From NCBI GenBank assembly GCA_034440635.1, contig JAOTON010001478.1, positions 2,768,144-2,832,143 of the forward strand: DNA of 64,000 nt, given 5' to 3'. This DNA comes from Lepas anatifera (lineage: Eukaryota; Arthropoda; Thecostraca; Lepadidae). The position numbers were made by a program, and so were the translations under genes. Below are positions 22,614 to 33,671 of this stretch, in pieces; position 1 is the first letter of the stretch, and every line of letters begins with the position of its first letter. Under the pieces are notes generated by a model. The model was not told the origin of the DNA, ran no database searches, and saw only the letters and a program-made list of their open reading frames with translations.

Positions 22614-23232
22614 TTCTAGGATTAGGCACCTGGTGTTGGTTCATGAAGAAACTGAAGCCCTCCTGCGGAGGATTGTTGTTAGCCCTCATGATCATATGCA
22701 GGTTCCCTAAGAACTCGTCACTGTTACCACGAAAAGAATAACCGACTGCCATGAGCTGGCGATGAAATGAATAGAGCTGGCGCTGAAATGAACGTGTTTC
22801 TCGATTCAGATTTCAATATTGCTTGAACCACACACCTAGCGTAGGGGAAAGTGGGGGGTCACGGACACCGTAACGATGGTGTGAGTTTTCGATGACTTAA
22901 TGAGCTTGTTTCGTTCCTATTTTTGCTGTAGAGATACGTCAGACATTTATCTACCACTGTGCAAGAAGCTATGTGTCTGTCATTATCATATTCAAATTTG
23001 CGTAAAATTTAGAAAAAAGTAGCAAAAGTCCATTTCGCCCCACCTAGTGGGGTAACATGGTCACCCCATGGGGAAAGATGGACAAGATGAACAAAGTGAT
23101 CGAACCAGGCCTTGAACATTTCCATCTGCATTCACCCACTAGGCAACTGTCGTCCGCCGCGGGAAAGAGGGCATTTTCTTACTTTTTCCGTCAAAGGGTC
23201 AAAGGGGGTCATGCCTTTCCTGATTTTTTTAT

Positions 23233-23294
23233 GACGGAGGATTAAAGTATCAAGGGCTGTCGTGGAACTGCCCTTGATACTTTAATCCTCCGTC
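23233..23294. repeat. perfect 25-bp inverted repeat with 12-bp loop
   Basis: The arms 23233-23257 and 23270-23294 are exact complements. The loop sequence GTCGTGGAACTG is repeated immediately after the right arm (23292-23303). This layout is what a fold-back template switch leaves behind. Confidence 0.9.
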
Positions 23295-23514
23295 GTGGAA
23301 CTGTGCATAGGTTGATCCAGGATCGCCGATCAGGGGCGGGGCACGCTGTCGGGAGGGGGGCATCCGGGCCAGGGCGCGGACGTGCACCCAGGGGGAGATG
23401 CGGGCCCGGCCACCCCAAACCCTTTTTTATAAATTTTGTTCAAGTTGTTCCTGGTAAGGCTGCTGGAGTCGGAGTCTCACTAAAGTCATCAAGGGACTTG
23501 TCACGGAGACCCCG

Positions 23515-23703
23515 GGAGCGCGGTAGTGGAGTGGTCAGCGTAGCTGTCTGCCACGCAGCCGACCCGGGTTCAAGGCCCGGCGGCTTCCCTGAACAAGGAG
23601 CAAGCTGGCTCCCGGGAAACCCTTCCAACAGGGAAAGAGTTGGCGACGCCATATGACCCTGGCAGTTGGTGCGTCGATAAGCCCCAATAATTATTATTAT
23701 TAT
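23515..23703 (+). mobile_element. tRNA-Gly-derived SINE with 14-bp TSD
   Basis: It has an A-box region GTAGTGGAGTGGTCAGCG, an anticodon loop CTGCCAC (GCC, glycine) and B box GGGTTCAAGGCCC. Then come the core AGAGTTGGCGACGCC, CCTGGCAGTTGGTGCGTCG and a (TTA)n tail. Exact 14-bp target duplications TCACGGAGACCCCG flank it (23501-23514, 23704-23717), showing a fairly recent retrotransposition into the nested element. Confidence 0.95.
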
Positions 23704-23819
23704 TCACGGAGACCCCGACCCCACCACCCGAACGAGCAACTCCCTCAATGGGGGTTTAATTTTGAAGACAAAGTTTAACGTCCCACAAAGCACAGGGACG
23801 GCCGCCCCGCTCAGGTCAC

Positions 23820-23990
23820 CCTCTCACCAGTCAGTTGCCAGCCGACTTGTACGTCGGGTAAACTATTGAGCGCCAGAGCGTCTCAGGGGAACCGATCCCA
23901 AGCCTGGACATGCACTGCCACTGCATGCTTCTGAGCAGCGGGCCGGAGCCCAACGCTCTACCAACTGAGCTACCGGGGCGGCTTTGGCTC
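23820..23990 (-). mobile_element. tRNA-derived SINE, second type
   Basis: On the minus strand the head reads CCGGTAGCTCAGTTGGTAGA (near-perfect tRNA A box). A degenerate B box and a body with GCTGGCAACTGACTGG follow. The 3' end is not sharply defined. Confidence 0.65.
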
Positions 23991-24334
23991 CAAAGTGACC
24001 CATCCATGTGGGCCGCCGAAGGCGCCCATCGAGGGGAAGCATGAGCCTTCACCTGACTTTAAGAGACAGTGCTAGGCTGACTGCCGTCTCTGCACCCAAC
24101 ATACCGCCCCTCTACACTGACTGCTGCCCCTGCACCCAACACACCGCCCCCTAAAACAATTTACTATAGGTCTGCAGAACAAACAACTCACCGCTTTCAC
24201 CCCCCCCAGGATGCGAAAATTGGCCGCCCTTTGGGTGAACAAGAGCGCCCCCTGAGGCAAAATGCCGCCCCCTCCACCGGCCTGCTACCCTCTCTCGTCA
24301 GCCCCCCCCAAATAAAAATCCTGGGTGCGCGCCT

Positions 24335-24515
24335 GCCAGGGGTGTCACTTTTGGAACGCAAAACCTATCAGGTGGGCGCCAAATCCTCTCGCAGGGCTAA
24401 AAGCGCCCCTCCCCGCTCCTGAGGGGAGGGGTTGGAAGCGACACTTTAGGGGGCCCATCAATCTCCCAGGGGGGCACCGTGACAATTTCAGGGGGCGCTC
24501 CGGGTCGAGGGTTAC
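24335..24515 (+). repeat. third copy of the GGGGGCGC-type dispersed repeat
   Basis: Shares GTCACTTTTGG ... AAAACCTATCAGGTGGGCGC ... GACACTT ... GGGGGCGCTC with 721-1030 and 2161-2400, in the same order. Confidence 0.7.
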
Positions 24516-25199
24516 ACCTGACCCTGGATGACCCCCAAATTTAATTATATGTTCTCCAGCATTTCGGGCCCTATGTCTCCATCCCCCCATACCATCAGCC
24601 AAATCCGCCTCCGCTCAGGCTTATCGCTGGACCCCAAAACCCTTGATAAATGTATTCATTTAGGTTTATATTATATAAAATCAAATATGCTGTTGTGCGG
24701 GGTAACATGGAAACCATATCCATCTTGCCCCACACGTGGTGTCCGTCTTACCCCACTTTGCTCTTCCTAAACAAACTTGGACATGAATCGGACGCCATTG
24801 TGATTACACTGTCAGCGCCTGCGGTGAACAAAATATAACATCTTGAAGAGCCATATTACGTAATACCGACAAAGTATCTATAGAAACATCCATGCCATGG
24901 CCTTACGAATTCGATTGTGAAAATAACATGAGTTACAGTTCTTACTTTTTTGAAAATTGTATAAAACCTAAAAAGCTCACCGGACCCAACGTTGCTCTGC
25001 GGCCGACGCGCGCTAAAAGAAAGCGTATTACACGCTTTTGCCGGTCGTGGCGCTGTCAGTTCGTCCCAAACAGGGGGTGTCCATCTTACCCACGGTGTCC
25101 ATGACCCCCCCACTTTCCCCTATGCATGACACCTTCTGACAGCTGCTGTAAGCAGTATTGCAGGGCACTCGAACGGTGACTTATATCGCCTGGACCTCT

Positions 25200-25340
25200 A
25201 AAGCGATCTGTCCAGCTAGGTAGTGCTTCGATGCACTAGGCTCTTGTATGCAGAGGGCTCGGTACCTATGGAGGATTTTGCGCTTGGTCGGTAGCTGATT
25301 GGCAGGCAGTTGAAGGGATTTACCAACAAAGTCATCCATC
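25200..25340 (-). pseudogene. broken transposase, N-terminal piece
   Basis: The minus-strand phase reads LPANQLPTKRKILHRYRALC followed by QEPSASKHYLAGQIALEVQA. An 'LPTK..iL.R' stretch near the N-terminus is the expected start of the same family as the C-terminal half at 21950-22613. Position and strand agree with a single gene interrupted by the 22842-25122 insertion. A stop follows directly. Confidence 0.45.
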
Positions 25341-26119
25341 GTTTCAAAGCCATCGTTTCAATTGATGCCTGGAGTACTTCAGAGGTCGGCCCGCATGTTT
25401 TTTCCATCGCTGACCTGTCCCTTCTTCATCATTGCATCTTTTCTTCGAGTATACTGGAGGCATCGTACAATTTGCTTCAGGTAGACCGCTTCAACATTAA
25501 ATTCAAATTACTCATGAGATGACAACTCTGTAAGGGAACGAAAACATGGAATATTTATTCTAACGGTCACAATTTTACCATGCACTTATATTCGTAGTGG
25601 TGCCGCAAATGGCTTTGTTTCTCGAAATCAGGCGAAGTACAACATATAATTTGGCATGTCCATACCAGTGGCGGATGCAAGGAAAACCAATCCAGCCATC
25701 CCCTTAAAAGTGATAAAACTCTACTCACTTTGGCCAATTTTGGTCCATCTTCTTGAAAAAGCCACTGTTTTCACATTTTGCTCATGTTGCCCCCGAAAAA
25801 AAGTTTATTAGACCCGCCTCTGGCCAGTGATACCGCAATTCGGAACTTCTTAGCTCTCTAAAACGATGAAGAAGTGGTTTTACATCAATTTGTATGAGAG
25901 AAATATGTTTTTCTCTGTCATAAGCTTTCGAATGAACCCATTTTCGCGCCAATACAACGATGCTAGATTTTCACCAGTTTTGGGGGGCGGGGGGGACCAA
26001 ACCTCAAAGGATCGAATCCAAATTTTGCATGCTCATTATTAACTCAAAGGAGAATGCGGTGTCAACCGGCAAGCTTGCACAGACGAAAAAGTGGTATTTT
26101 GGGGCACCCTTCTGCATAC

Positions 26120-26727
26120 CCTACTGGTGAATGAGAACTCAGATAGTGAGGGCATTTTAGTCGACAGTAAGCACGCTGCTGACGTCGATTGGGACATCGA
26201 TAACACGTATCGTGCCCTCATTGCCAGATAAACTAGCCACAACCTAAGCTCTGGTTAGCTGCTGCTCTACCGACTCGCCAGAGACGTCCAACTTTGGCAG
26301 CAAGAACAGTTTCGTAGAAACTACTATGGCAAATTAACGATAAAAACCGGAGCACAATGCCTACCGGTGCCTCCGCGAGACGGTTTTGCTAGCGATGGCC
26401 TCGGATTGGGAGCCCCAGCTGCGCGATCGGGTCTCGCTGGCTATCCAGAGGCGCCGGTAGCAGCCCCAGCGTGTTAAAATTGACGTAACTGACTTCACTG
26501 AGCTCTTCGGCTGCGATAGAACGCCCATCACCGATCCTCCGCTCGCCATGAGCCTCAGTGACGAAGCCATCGAGAGGATTCGGAGCGTCCCTCTGAAAGT
26601 TGGAACCTTTCATGGACAATAGAGAGGATGGTAGACAATAGAGAGGATGGATGCCTCGGAAATACTCGGTGAGAGTAACCGTCGCGGGTATGGCTGCAGC
26701 CGCCTCAGACATCGCCAGCAGCTGTCA
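26120..26727. other. possible decayed coding sequence, unrecognised
   Basis: The plus strand has two protein-like stretches: SKHAADVDWDIDNTYRALIA to a stop near 26230, and DVTDFTELFGCDRTPITDPP with flanking residues near 26480-26620. Neither matches a family I know. A duplicated GACAATAGAGAGGATGG stands at about 26610 and 26634. Confidence 0.3.
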
Positions 26728-26865
26728 GCTATGGTGTCGTGGGTTCCAGCGCACCAACAGGCAGGATTTGGGTCCCTGCCCTAGCTGAAGACTAGCTCAT
26801 TGCCCTTTCCCCTCCGATGTCATATGACCTCAGCTGTTGGTGCGTCCTTAAACCCCAAAAATTTC
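26728..26865 (+). mobile_element. SINE copy, tRNA-related
   Basis: B-box-like TGGGTTCCAGCGC, then CATATGACCTCAGCTGTTGG and TGCGTCCTTAAACCCC, the core shared with the SINE at 23515. The 5' end is not clear. Confidence 0.65.
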
Positions 26866-27370
26866 TCTATGGCGCGTATTTGGGCGCCTTTGTTTCAAGG
26901 GCCATTCTCGCAAAAGACGACCTAAATACGTACCTAGTTTTGCTCTCAGAAGCTTTGAAATATCCTAAGAGCTGCTAAAATTCTAAAGAAACTCTTCTAG
27001 ATGTCTTAAGTGTATCATAAGTTGCCAAAGCGTAAGAAAGTGCTTAGTTCAGGATATTTCCGCTTGGCGGTGCTAGTGTTCCAATGTTAAAGGTATGAGG
27101 AAATACACTTTGGCTCGGAGCAGGCTGGGGATTTTAAGTACGAAAGGTATAACAATGCAGAATTGTTTCTTTATCTATATGGCATGATAAAATCATAGGG
27201 GCAATGTGTTCTGAGACAAAAACCCTTCCAATGACACAGCCTAATCAGCATACCTAAACTTGCGACACAGCTGTGTGCGGCATTCAAGAATAGTTGACAA
27301 GGTCGCGGAGCCGGGTTTAGGGGGAAAGACATGTAGGAACCCCATCCGCCTTGCTCCCTACATTGCACCC

Positions 27371-27437
27371 TGGTCCGATTTGTCCGATCAATCCAACCTG
27401 TCCGATCAATCCAACCTTTCCGATCCATCCGATCCGT
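27371..27437. repeat. 18-bp tandem repeat
   Basis: Two exact copies of TGTCCGATCAATCCAACC (27381-27398, 27399-27416) plus diverged neighbours ending CGATCCATCCGATCC. Confidence 0.85.
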
Positions 27438-27794
27438 GGGTCTGAATGCGATTGGATCCATTCAAATAGAAAATAACTAAGGAGGCCTGCCATCACTCAC
27501 CTAAGAAAGAGGAGCCGCTGCGAGCCACAGAAGAAACCACCACAACCAAGATTGGTCTGGGTAAGTCCTGCAGCCTTCTCTGCATTCCCGGCGTGGATGA
27601 AACTGACGAAACAGAACAGACATTGACGGCCATTGTGATGATAATGGTCGGGGTTGAACGACTCGCAAGCGCTTAACACACTAGCAGACCCGCTAGCTTT
27701 GCTGAGCCCAGCTTCAGTTGTAAACTCCCTTGTTTTGCTGAGTCTCCCCTCCCCCATCTGCAAAAAGGTAAAACCTGTGCTGATCCATTTATCT
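27438..27794. other. no gene recognised
   Basis: Frames are open on both strands for up to 140 codons, but with no motif, no codon pattern and no homologue I recognise. Confidence 0.35.
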
Positions 27795-27905
27795 GGTGAG
27801 TCAGCCGGGAAAACATTGGGTTATGTATGTGTGTACCTTCTGTGTGGCGGGTTAGAGCCCGCCGAGAGGCAGGATTTGGCGACCTGCCTTGGCGCAAGTC
27901 AGCCA
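27795..27905 (+). mobile_element. SINE-like fragment
   Basis: B-box-like GGGTTAGAGCCCGCCGAG followed by GGCAGGATTTGG...CCTGCC, the same phrase as in the SINE at 26728. Confidence 0.45.
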
Positions 27906-28174
27906 TGGAGGCGCGATTTCACAGCACTTTATCTTTTCGCGAAAGTTTCTCAAATACCGTCTTTAGTAGCAAGCTGTAAATGCAAAATGGGTTTGAAATT
28001 GTTGGGAGCACACTGTAGTCTTTATTTCGTCTTTATTTTTACTCATCGTTTTCAAGTACTGGCTAAAAAAACACGACAGTGACGACAGTAACGAAAGCCC
28101 GACAGTGACCTGTCGACAACAGCCTCCCTGGCAGCACATACCACACACAACCTGGCCTCCAACCTGCGACACAC

Positions 28175-28500
28175 AACCTGGGGGGGGGTAACGACGCACC
28201 AACTGCCAGGGTTATACGGCAACCTGGCCCTTCTGCATCGTATATACGGCATGTTCAGTGGAGGGCTGACGGCATGAGGTATACATGAAAGAAAACACGC
28301 TTGGAAGAAGCATTACCAGTTTTCTCCGTGGGTGATTTACAAGGACGAAAAGGGGGTCTACTGGATAGTTTGCCCGTAAACGGCAAAGGAACCGTATAAG
28401 GTGCGCGATGACACGCAGACGCCTGGAGGGAAAAGCAATCAGAAAAACCGCAGAGCAAAGCGATAGTCGATATCGACGCACCAACTGCCAGTCTAACTCT
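28175..28500 (-). repeat. two SINE core fragments
   Basis: The complement of CCTGGCAGTTGGTGCGTCG occurs near 28190-28212 and a shorter version (CTGGCAGTTGGTGCGTCG) near 28472-28490, both in minus orientation. Confidence 0.6.
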
Positions 28501-28564
28501 CCGGAATATATTTCTACAGGAAAATATTTGTGGGTGCATTGTGAGCGCCTATAAATAATATACT

Positions 28565-28596
28565 GATGATTCCTTGAGAAAGCTCAAGAAATCATC
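28565..28596. repeat. 14-bp hairpin
   Basis: GATGATTCCTTGAG, loop AAAG, CTCAAGAAATCATC; 13 of 14 pairs. Confidence 0.7.
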
Positions 28597-28700
28597 CAGG
28601 ATTTGAACCAATGTCAGAAGCGCGGAATGCGGACTCATTATTGATTCGTTGATTGCACGTTATCTGGTTCCTCCACTCAAAGTAGAGCTATTCAGGAACC

Positions 28701-28735
28701 ATCGTCATACATACATACGTACATACATACGTGTA
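28701..28735. repeat. (CATA)n microsatellite
   Basis: About eight imperfect ACAT/ATAC tetranucleotides. Confidence 0.85.
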
Positions 28736-29175
28736 TTTCATCGAACAACACATTCATAATCAGGGGCAAATGTCTCGATTGGTGCAAAAGCGCATGGCAC
28801 TTGAATCAAGGCACCTCTCGACAGCAGTGCCTTAATCTGATGCACAGTCGGACCGCCCGTCGGCCATGGCCGCTCGCCTCTCATTCCAGCGGGACACGAA
28901 GGTGCCTGCAGCAGCGTCGGCGTTTTCGGGATGAAGTGTCAGGGCTATCGACCCAAAAATCTTTTAGAATTGGATATAAATTTTAAAGTTTCTTTCCCTA
29001 TCGCCGGGCTAATGTTGTGTGCATTTGTTTCTCCATGAAGCAAAATTTTGATTTTTTGATCGGCTGAAAAAAATTGCAAAATCGGCTCCTATTATGAGAT
29101 AAATGTTACGGTGGAGAACGTTTCTCTGTACTGCGTAGTTGAGGCAATGGGAAAGAAAATGTTTTGTGTTTTCGT

Positions 29176-30335
29176 TTAGATGGCTAGTTTTCGTTTAGAG
29201 CTACAGAACGGGGTATCTGATCGAAGGATTTGGTGAGCGTGGCCGTTTAATTTTGACATATCGACTCTAAGCTGCGTCAAAAGAGAGTTTGGGATTTTCT
29301 TACCATAAGTGTAGGATTTCGGAGGCTGTTTCGTAGATAAATGTTCAAAAATGTATCTTTTAAAGGATTTATGCGATTGAATGTCTCTAATATGTTCTGG
29401 AAGCTCATTGTACAGTTTTATCGTGCTCGGTAAGAAGGAGTTTTTTAAGTTAGACGTTCTAGTCACTAGCTCCGTTCTTTGGTTGTGGTTGCGTAATTCT
29501 CGATGAGTAGTTAGATTCCCATTGCTAGGAAGAACATTTGTTATATATTGGGGTATATCGTTATGGAGCAGTTTGTGCAAAAACTGAAGTTAATGAATTT
29601 TACGTCGATTCTTTAAACTATTCCAACCCAGATCTGATCTTAATTTTTCCGTAGACGTTCTTGGTAATGTCCCGGTAACGAGCCTTGCCGCCCTGTTTTG
29701 TAGCCCTTCGAGTCTTAGGCAATCCCCAGTTGTTAAAATTCCATCATATATTACATCACAGTAATCGAAATGAGGCATGATATATGTGCTATAGATATGG
29801 TTCAGGATTGGACGTGGTAAGTATGGGGCTACTGGATAAAGGGGGCCTAGAGTAGTGTGCACTTTTTTATAATATTGCTTAGGTGTGAGTGAAATGTTAA
29901 ATCTTTTGAAAAGGTCATACCTAAATGCTTGTGCTCGTTAACAATGGGGATAACTTGGTCGTCACAAAATAGATTTGGAGTTCCTGCATCTTGTCTGTAG
30001 TCTGTAAGTAAAGGTCTGTTGAATTATTTTTGAGGCATTGAAAGTAATTAACCAATTATTTCCATACTCTTCAATTTGTCCGAGGTCGTTCTCGAGAGAT
30101 CTTTGAACATCTTGAACATTTTCAGAAATGTGCTGAGCAAACAAACAAGCATCATCGGCAAAAAACAAGATTTCGTTATTTTCTTTAGTGGACAGGTCGT
30201 TTAGGTAGAGGAGAGCAAGTAGGGGCCCTAAACTGAGCCCTGAGGGCATCCTGCGTTTAGTGGCTGTAGGGAAGATGTCGATTCGGTAACAATGATTCTC
30301 TGTCGCCTGCCTGTTAGGTATGGACGTCATACAAG
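29176..30335 (-). pseudogene. non-LTR retrotransposon reverse transcriptase, 5'-truncated copy B
   Basis: Three minus-strand frames follow each other. 30330-29962 starts in RT motif B (SLGPLLALLYLNDL) and contains the catalytic FADD (30162-30151), then NDLGQIEEYGNNWLITFNASK. 29862-29590 is the thumb region (IYSTYIMPHFDYCDVIYDG, LQNRAARLVTG). 29580-29176 is the C-terminus (SFLPSTIKLYNELPEHIR). The order and spacing are those of Jockey/CR1-group LINEs. Frameshifts separate the three frames. The endonuclease and the first RT motifs are absent, as expected for a 5'-truncated insertion. It abuts the 3' end of copy A. Confidence 0.9.
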
Positions 30336-30342
30336 CTGTACA

Positions 30343-30936
30343 GAAGTTATGGTCAACAACACAAAATCATGTATGCGTAATAAAATCACGAACAGTCCTC
30401 TTAAAAGATGGCAGGCTATGACAACGAGCATTATTGGAAATGCCGAGCTGATTGTACAGATGAGATGTATGGTAAGTAAAACGCCGTTTACCGTGGTTAT
30501 TTCTTGGGCATGGTAACGTTATATGAGGTGATTTACGAGTTTGGCGGGACACGTTCTGGCGGTTGTAAATAAAATTGTAACCCAAAGATGATGGTACATC
30601 TGTAGTAAGTATTTTGTGAGTCATGCATGCATGCATCGAAATAATGAACAGTTTGCGTCATGGAGAGCCATCCCAGCTCATGCATTACATCAGAAATATG
30701 GTCAAATTTTCTTCTTGCGGAGATAACACGAGCAGGGAAGTTTAAAACCTTATGAAGATGGGAAAAACACTTCAGTTTGCACTGCCATAGCCTTGAATGC
30801 AGTATTTTCCAACTCGAACTCGTTGAGTGTGTCCAGAAATAAACCAACCGGTGGAGACTTGTAATAGCTGTAGTTTAGTAACAATTGTTTCATAGTCCAC
30901 AACGTCAAAACAGCGACAAAAGTCCAAAACGGTTAA
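30343..30936 (-). pseudogene. non-LTR reverse transcriptase copy A, 3' part
   Basis: Downstream of the inserted TTAA element, the minus strand begins with RT motif A (LDFCRCFDVVDYETIVTKLQ). It later gives LHKVLNFPARVISARRKFDH and HELGWLSM, then the C-terminal YNQLGISNNARCHSLPSFKR. All are hallmarks of Jockey/CR1-type LINEs. Frameshifts and the absence of the YxDD/FADD segment between motif A and the thumb point to an internal deletion. The 5' part continues at 32125 after the insertion. Confidence 0.85.
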
Positions 30937-32124
30937 CCCGCGCGGGGCTGGGGGGGTAAGTTCTCCCCCCCCATCGCGAATTTTTGCGATATCTCAATAA
31001 CGGCGGCGCGCAGCGCCGCCAAATTTTCGGTACCTTTTCTTACAAAAATTTGACACATTTCTGCCAAATAAAAATAAAATCGGTTGAAAACTTTTTGAGA
31101 AATAAGCAAAAATGTGACGTCACTACAGGCGATTTTTGTACCAAAATCGCACAATGTTTAAACAGTCGCTAAAGCTATAGTTCTCGACCGATTTTTAATT
31201 TTCTTGCATCAAACGATAGGCATTATTGTGGTCTTCAAAATGGCTATCTCGGATTTTCAAAATTTTGGTTTTGGAAAAAAATATTAACAAAAAAATTTTG
31301 GAAAAAGTTACAAAATTTCTAAAATTTTCAAGATTTTTCAAAAACCGGAATTTATTTGGTAAAACACCATACAGTGCACATGCATGACAAATTTTGAGTC
31401 TCTACCTTTATAACTTTAGCCTGAAGAGATGCGAAAGCTCAGCGTCTCACGCTCTGATTTTTAGGGCTGATCAATACTGTCTTTATTTAGTGAATCATAG
31501 TGACCAAGGATGACCCAGGATGACCTCGCACACGCTTTACACTACTTTTATAGTGTTCCTGAGACAAAACAGGTCCAAAATCATGTATCATTTGGCAAAA
31601 AGTATGAACTTAAAAAGTTGACCTCTGATGACCTACCTTGACCCCGGCTGTGCAAGTTGAGACCAGAGTATTTCAGATATGATTCTCTGAACATCATAGC
31701 TGAATTCTGCATGCAAAATGGCTCAAAAACATGTATCGCATGGCCACATTTGGATACAAAAATATGGTGACCTTTAGTGACCTCGTCTTGACCTGACCCG
31801 GTCATGCCACCAGCCTAACGGTCTCAAAGCACCTTGCTGCATTCAAGTGAAGGCTTTCCATGAAGTATGAAGCTCATAGCTTCCATTGCCTGATCTTCGT
31901 AGCATTGCAACCTCAAAAACCACGCTTTTGACAACTGACCTCAGTTTGACCTTGACCTTGACCTCAAACTTAAAATTAAGTACATGTTTTTAGTTGTTCG
32001 TGATGAGATCTTTCGATTGGCGTTTGAATTTTGCAAATCGGACCATTAGTTCGGGAGATAACAGGGGGTAAAATTTACACCCCCAGCCCCGCGCGTTCGG
32101 CTGGAGACCCTAGCCCCGCGCGGG
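30937..32124. mobile_element. 1.19-kb TTAA-flanked element inserted in a LINE
   Basis: TTAA stands at both ends (30933-30936 and 32125-32128). The TIR is CCCGCGCGGGGCT and its complement, and a second GCCCCGCGCG lies just inside the right end. TTAA target sites are the rule for piggyBac and Kolobok elements, and CCC ends fit piggyBac. No transposase is present. The right half carries TGACCT/AGGTCA motifs (for example the run TTTGACCTTGACCTTGACCT near 31947). It splits the reverse transcriptase reading frame on either side, and the join across one TTAA is coherent. Confidence 0.92.
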
Positions 32125-32640
32125 TTAACAAAGAAATTTCTGACCTATCCATTCCCGCCAAAATGTTGTCCGTTACAGTTAAAAGAGCTGTAGCAGCAGA
32201 GTGTTGTGAGATGAAACCATGTTAATCGGAGCCAAAAAGGTATCGATTTTTCAAATATGGTGTCAGCTGCTTGTGAACTAATTTTTCTATAATTTGCAAA
32301 TCGCTGGAACGATTGTTACGGGTCTGAAATTTGCGGGGTCTGACGGACTACTCTTTTTGTGTAGTGGTATTACCTCGGCTCGTTTCAAATTTGCTGGGAC
32401 AGTTTATGCAACGATACTGACGTTTGTGATCTGAAAGAGGGTTCTTCCGATGACACCGAAACACAGTTTAAGAATTTTAATAGGTATATCTCCTACAAAG
32501 TAGTTTTTGTTGGGTAGAGAGGAAATGATTTTGCGAAGTTCACTCAGCGTAATCGGCGTTAAGTTAATTGCACCTGCATTTACTCTACACAGACACACGA
32601 TAAGTGGTGAAATGCTTGCCTGCTGACATCAATTTTCCAT
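32125..32640 (-). pseudogene. non-LTR reverse transcriptase copy A, 5' part
   Basis: The minus strand from about 32598 reads ITLSELRKIISSLPNKNYFV, GDIPIKILKLC and IGRTLFQITN. This is the usual start of the RT domain in Jockey/CR1-type LINEs (S.K..G.D.IP...LK). Decay follows down to the insertion point. Further upstream (to about 33460) there may be endonuclease-linker sequence, but I see no clear motif. Confidence 0.8.
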
Positions 32641-33671
32641 CGATTTGTCATCGACATCGATCTCTTTCTCTTGTTTTTTTACCCACTGATGTGAAGTATT
32701 CATTTATTTGGTCGGGTGGGAGATTTTCTGGTTGTGTTGGAGGACCACTTTTTGGGACAACTCCTGGTTTTAATTCCTGACATAGTGCTGATGGTGGGGA
32801 TTAAGCAACCATTCGCGCTATGTCCATACGTATGTCTCGTCGGATTGCTCTTTTGACTAATGTATTTAAACAGTTGTATTCTGCTGAATCTGAGTTGGAT
32901 TTAGCTTAGCGTCTCTGGTCCATCAGGTCTGGTGTCTCGTCACACACAGGCGGCGGGTTCGGATTAGCTGTGCGATAACGCCGCATGGAGGCTTGAAAGT
33001 TTAGAAAACAACTCATCTCGACAGAAAATGAGCCCCACTGCTGTTCGCACGAGTTAGCTCGGTCTACCAAGTGGCCCCAGTCTGACCTGCCTATGTCATC
33101 TAAAAATGTTTGTCAATTAAAAGCACACCAATTACGCCACGTGTCACTGGTATCCTGCCCATCCCATTAGTCACTACAGTCTGTTGGCTGGCGGCGACGG
33201 CACGTTCTTAACGGCGGATTCAGATATCTCGGATAGCATTGCCATTTCCATTCTGAATCCGATAAGTTTTTAGCTATTATCACATCCAATAGATTTTGTA
33301 GTTGCGTCAAAGGCCGCGCGCTGAGGTGAGTGGGCGCCGAGAGTTGAGTAGTAAGCCGTAGGCGTTGAAAGGGGGACAGCCGAGATCTGCCCATGCACAT
33401 TTCGCCCCAGAATTATATTTCTCAAGATTGGGGGAAAATCTTTGAAGTCAGACGGCGTCATGAGACGAAGTTGATAATGAGCACAGACTTGAACTTAATC
33501 ATTCTAGGGGTTTTGGTTTCCTGTAAGCGACAGTCTAAAGATTCGGTGGCCCACATCTTATTTGGCCGGTGACGAAGGGGCTGGTTGAAGCTACATAAGA
33601 CAAGACATCCTTAAGCTATGGACATGGACGTGTATACAATTTTGAAACCACACCTTATTTAGTAAAGCATG
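32641..33671. other. probable upstream remnant of LINE copy A
   Basis: Minus-strand frames (for example SDFKDFPPILRNIILGRNVH at about 33460-33400) could be the linker between endonuclease and RT, but they are too degraded to assign. Confidence 0.3.

Larger units (their letters stand above)
22842..25122. mobile_element. nested TA-flanked element (TIR GGGGAAAGTGGGG)
   Basis: The ends read TAGGGGAAAGTGGGGGGTCA and its complement TGACCCCCCCACTTTCCCCTA-type sequence. If TA is the target duplication, the TIR is GGGGAAAGTGGGG. Inside are further GGGGTAACATGG motifs near both ends (23049 and 24699). It interrupts the transposase gene of the 4.88-kb element and itself contains two SINEs, a foldback hairpin and a GGGGGCGC-type repeat. 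No transposase is recognisable. Confidence 0.8.
21234..26111 (-). mobile_element. 4.88-kb 8-bp-TSD transposon, same group as the foldback element
   Basis: Starts TAGGGTGTCCCAAAATAG and ends with its near complement. It is flanked by a perfect 8-bp duplication CTGCATAC (21226-21233 and 26112-26119). The inverted ends stay recognisable for about 430 bp. On the minus strand it carries, in gene order, pieces of one transposase-like protein (about 25340-25200, then 22613-21950), separated by a nested TA-flanked element (22842-25122). TIR start and protein family match the foldback at 17873. Eight-base TSDs occur in hAT and P-type elements; I cannot choose between them. Confidence 0.9.

Noticed and set aside
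23303..23656. 117-codon frame MHRLIQDRR...
   Set aside because: Half of it lies inside the SINE and its target duplication; GC-rich composition explains the open frame.
27654..28082. 142-codon plus frame as a host gene
   Set aside because: Overlaps a SINE-like fragment, has open frames on the opposite strand too, and shows no domain or splice-site pattern I can support.
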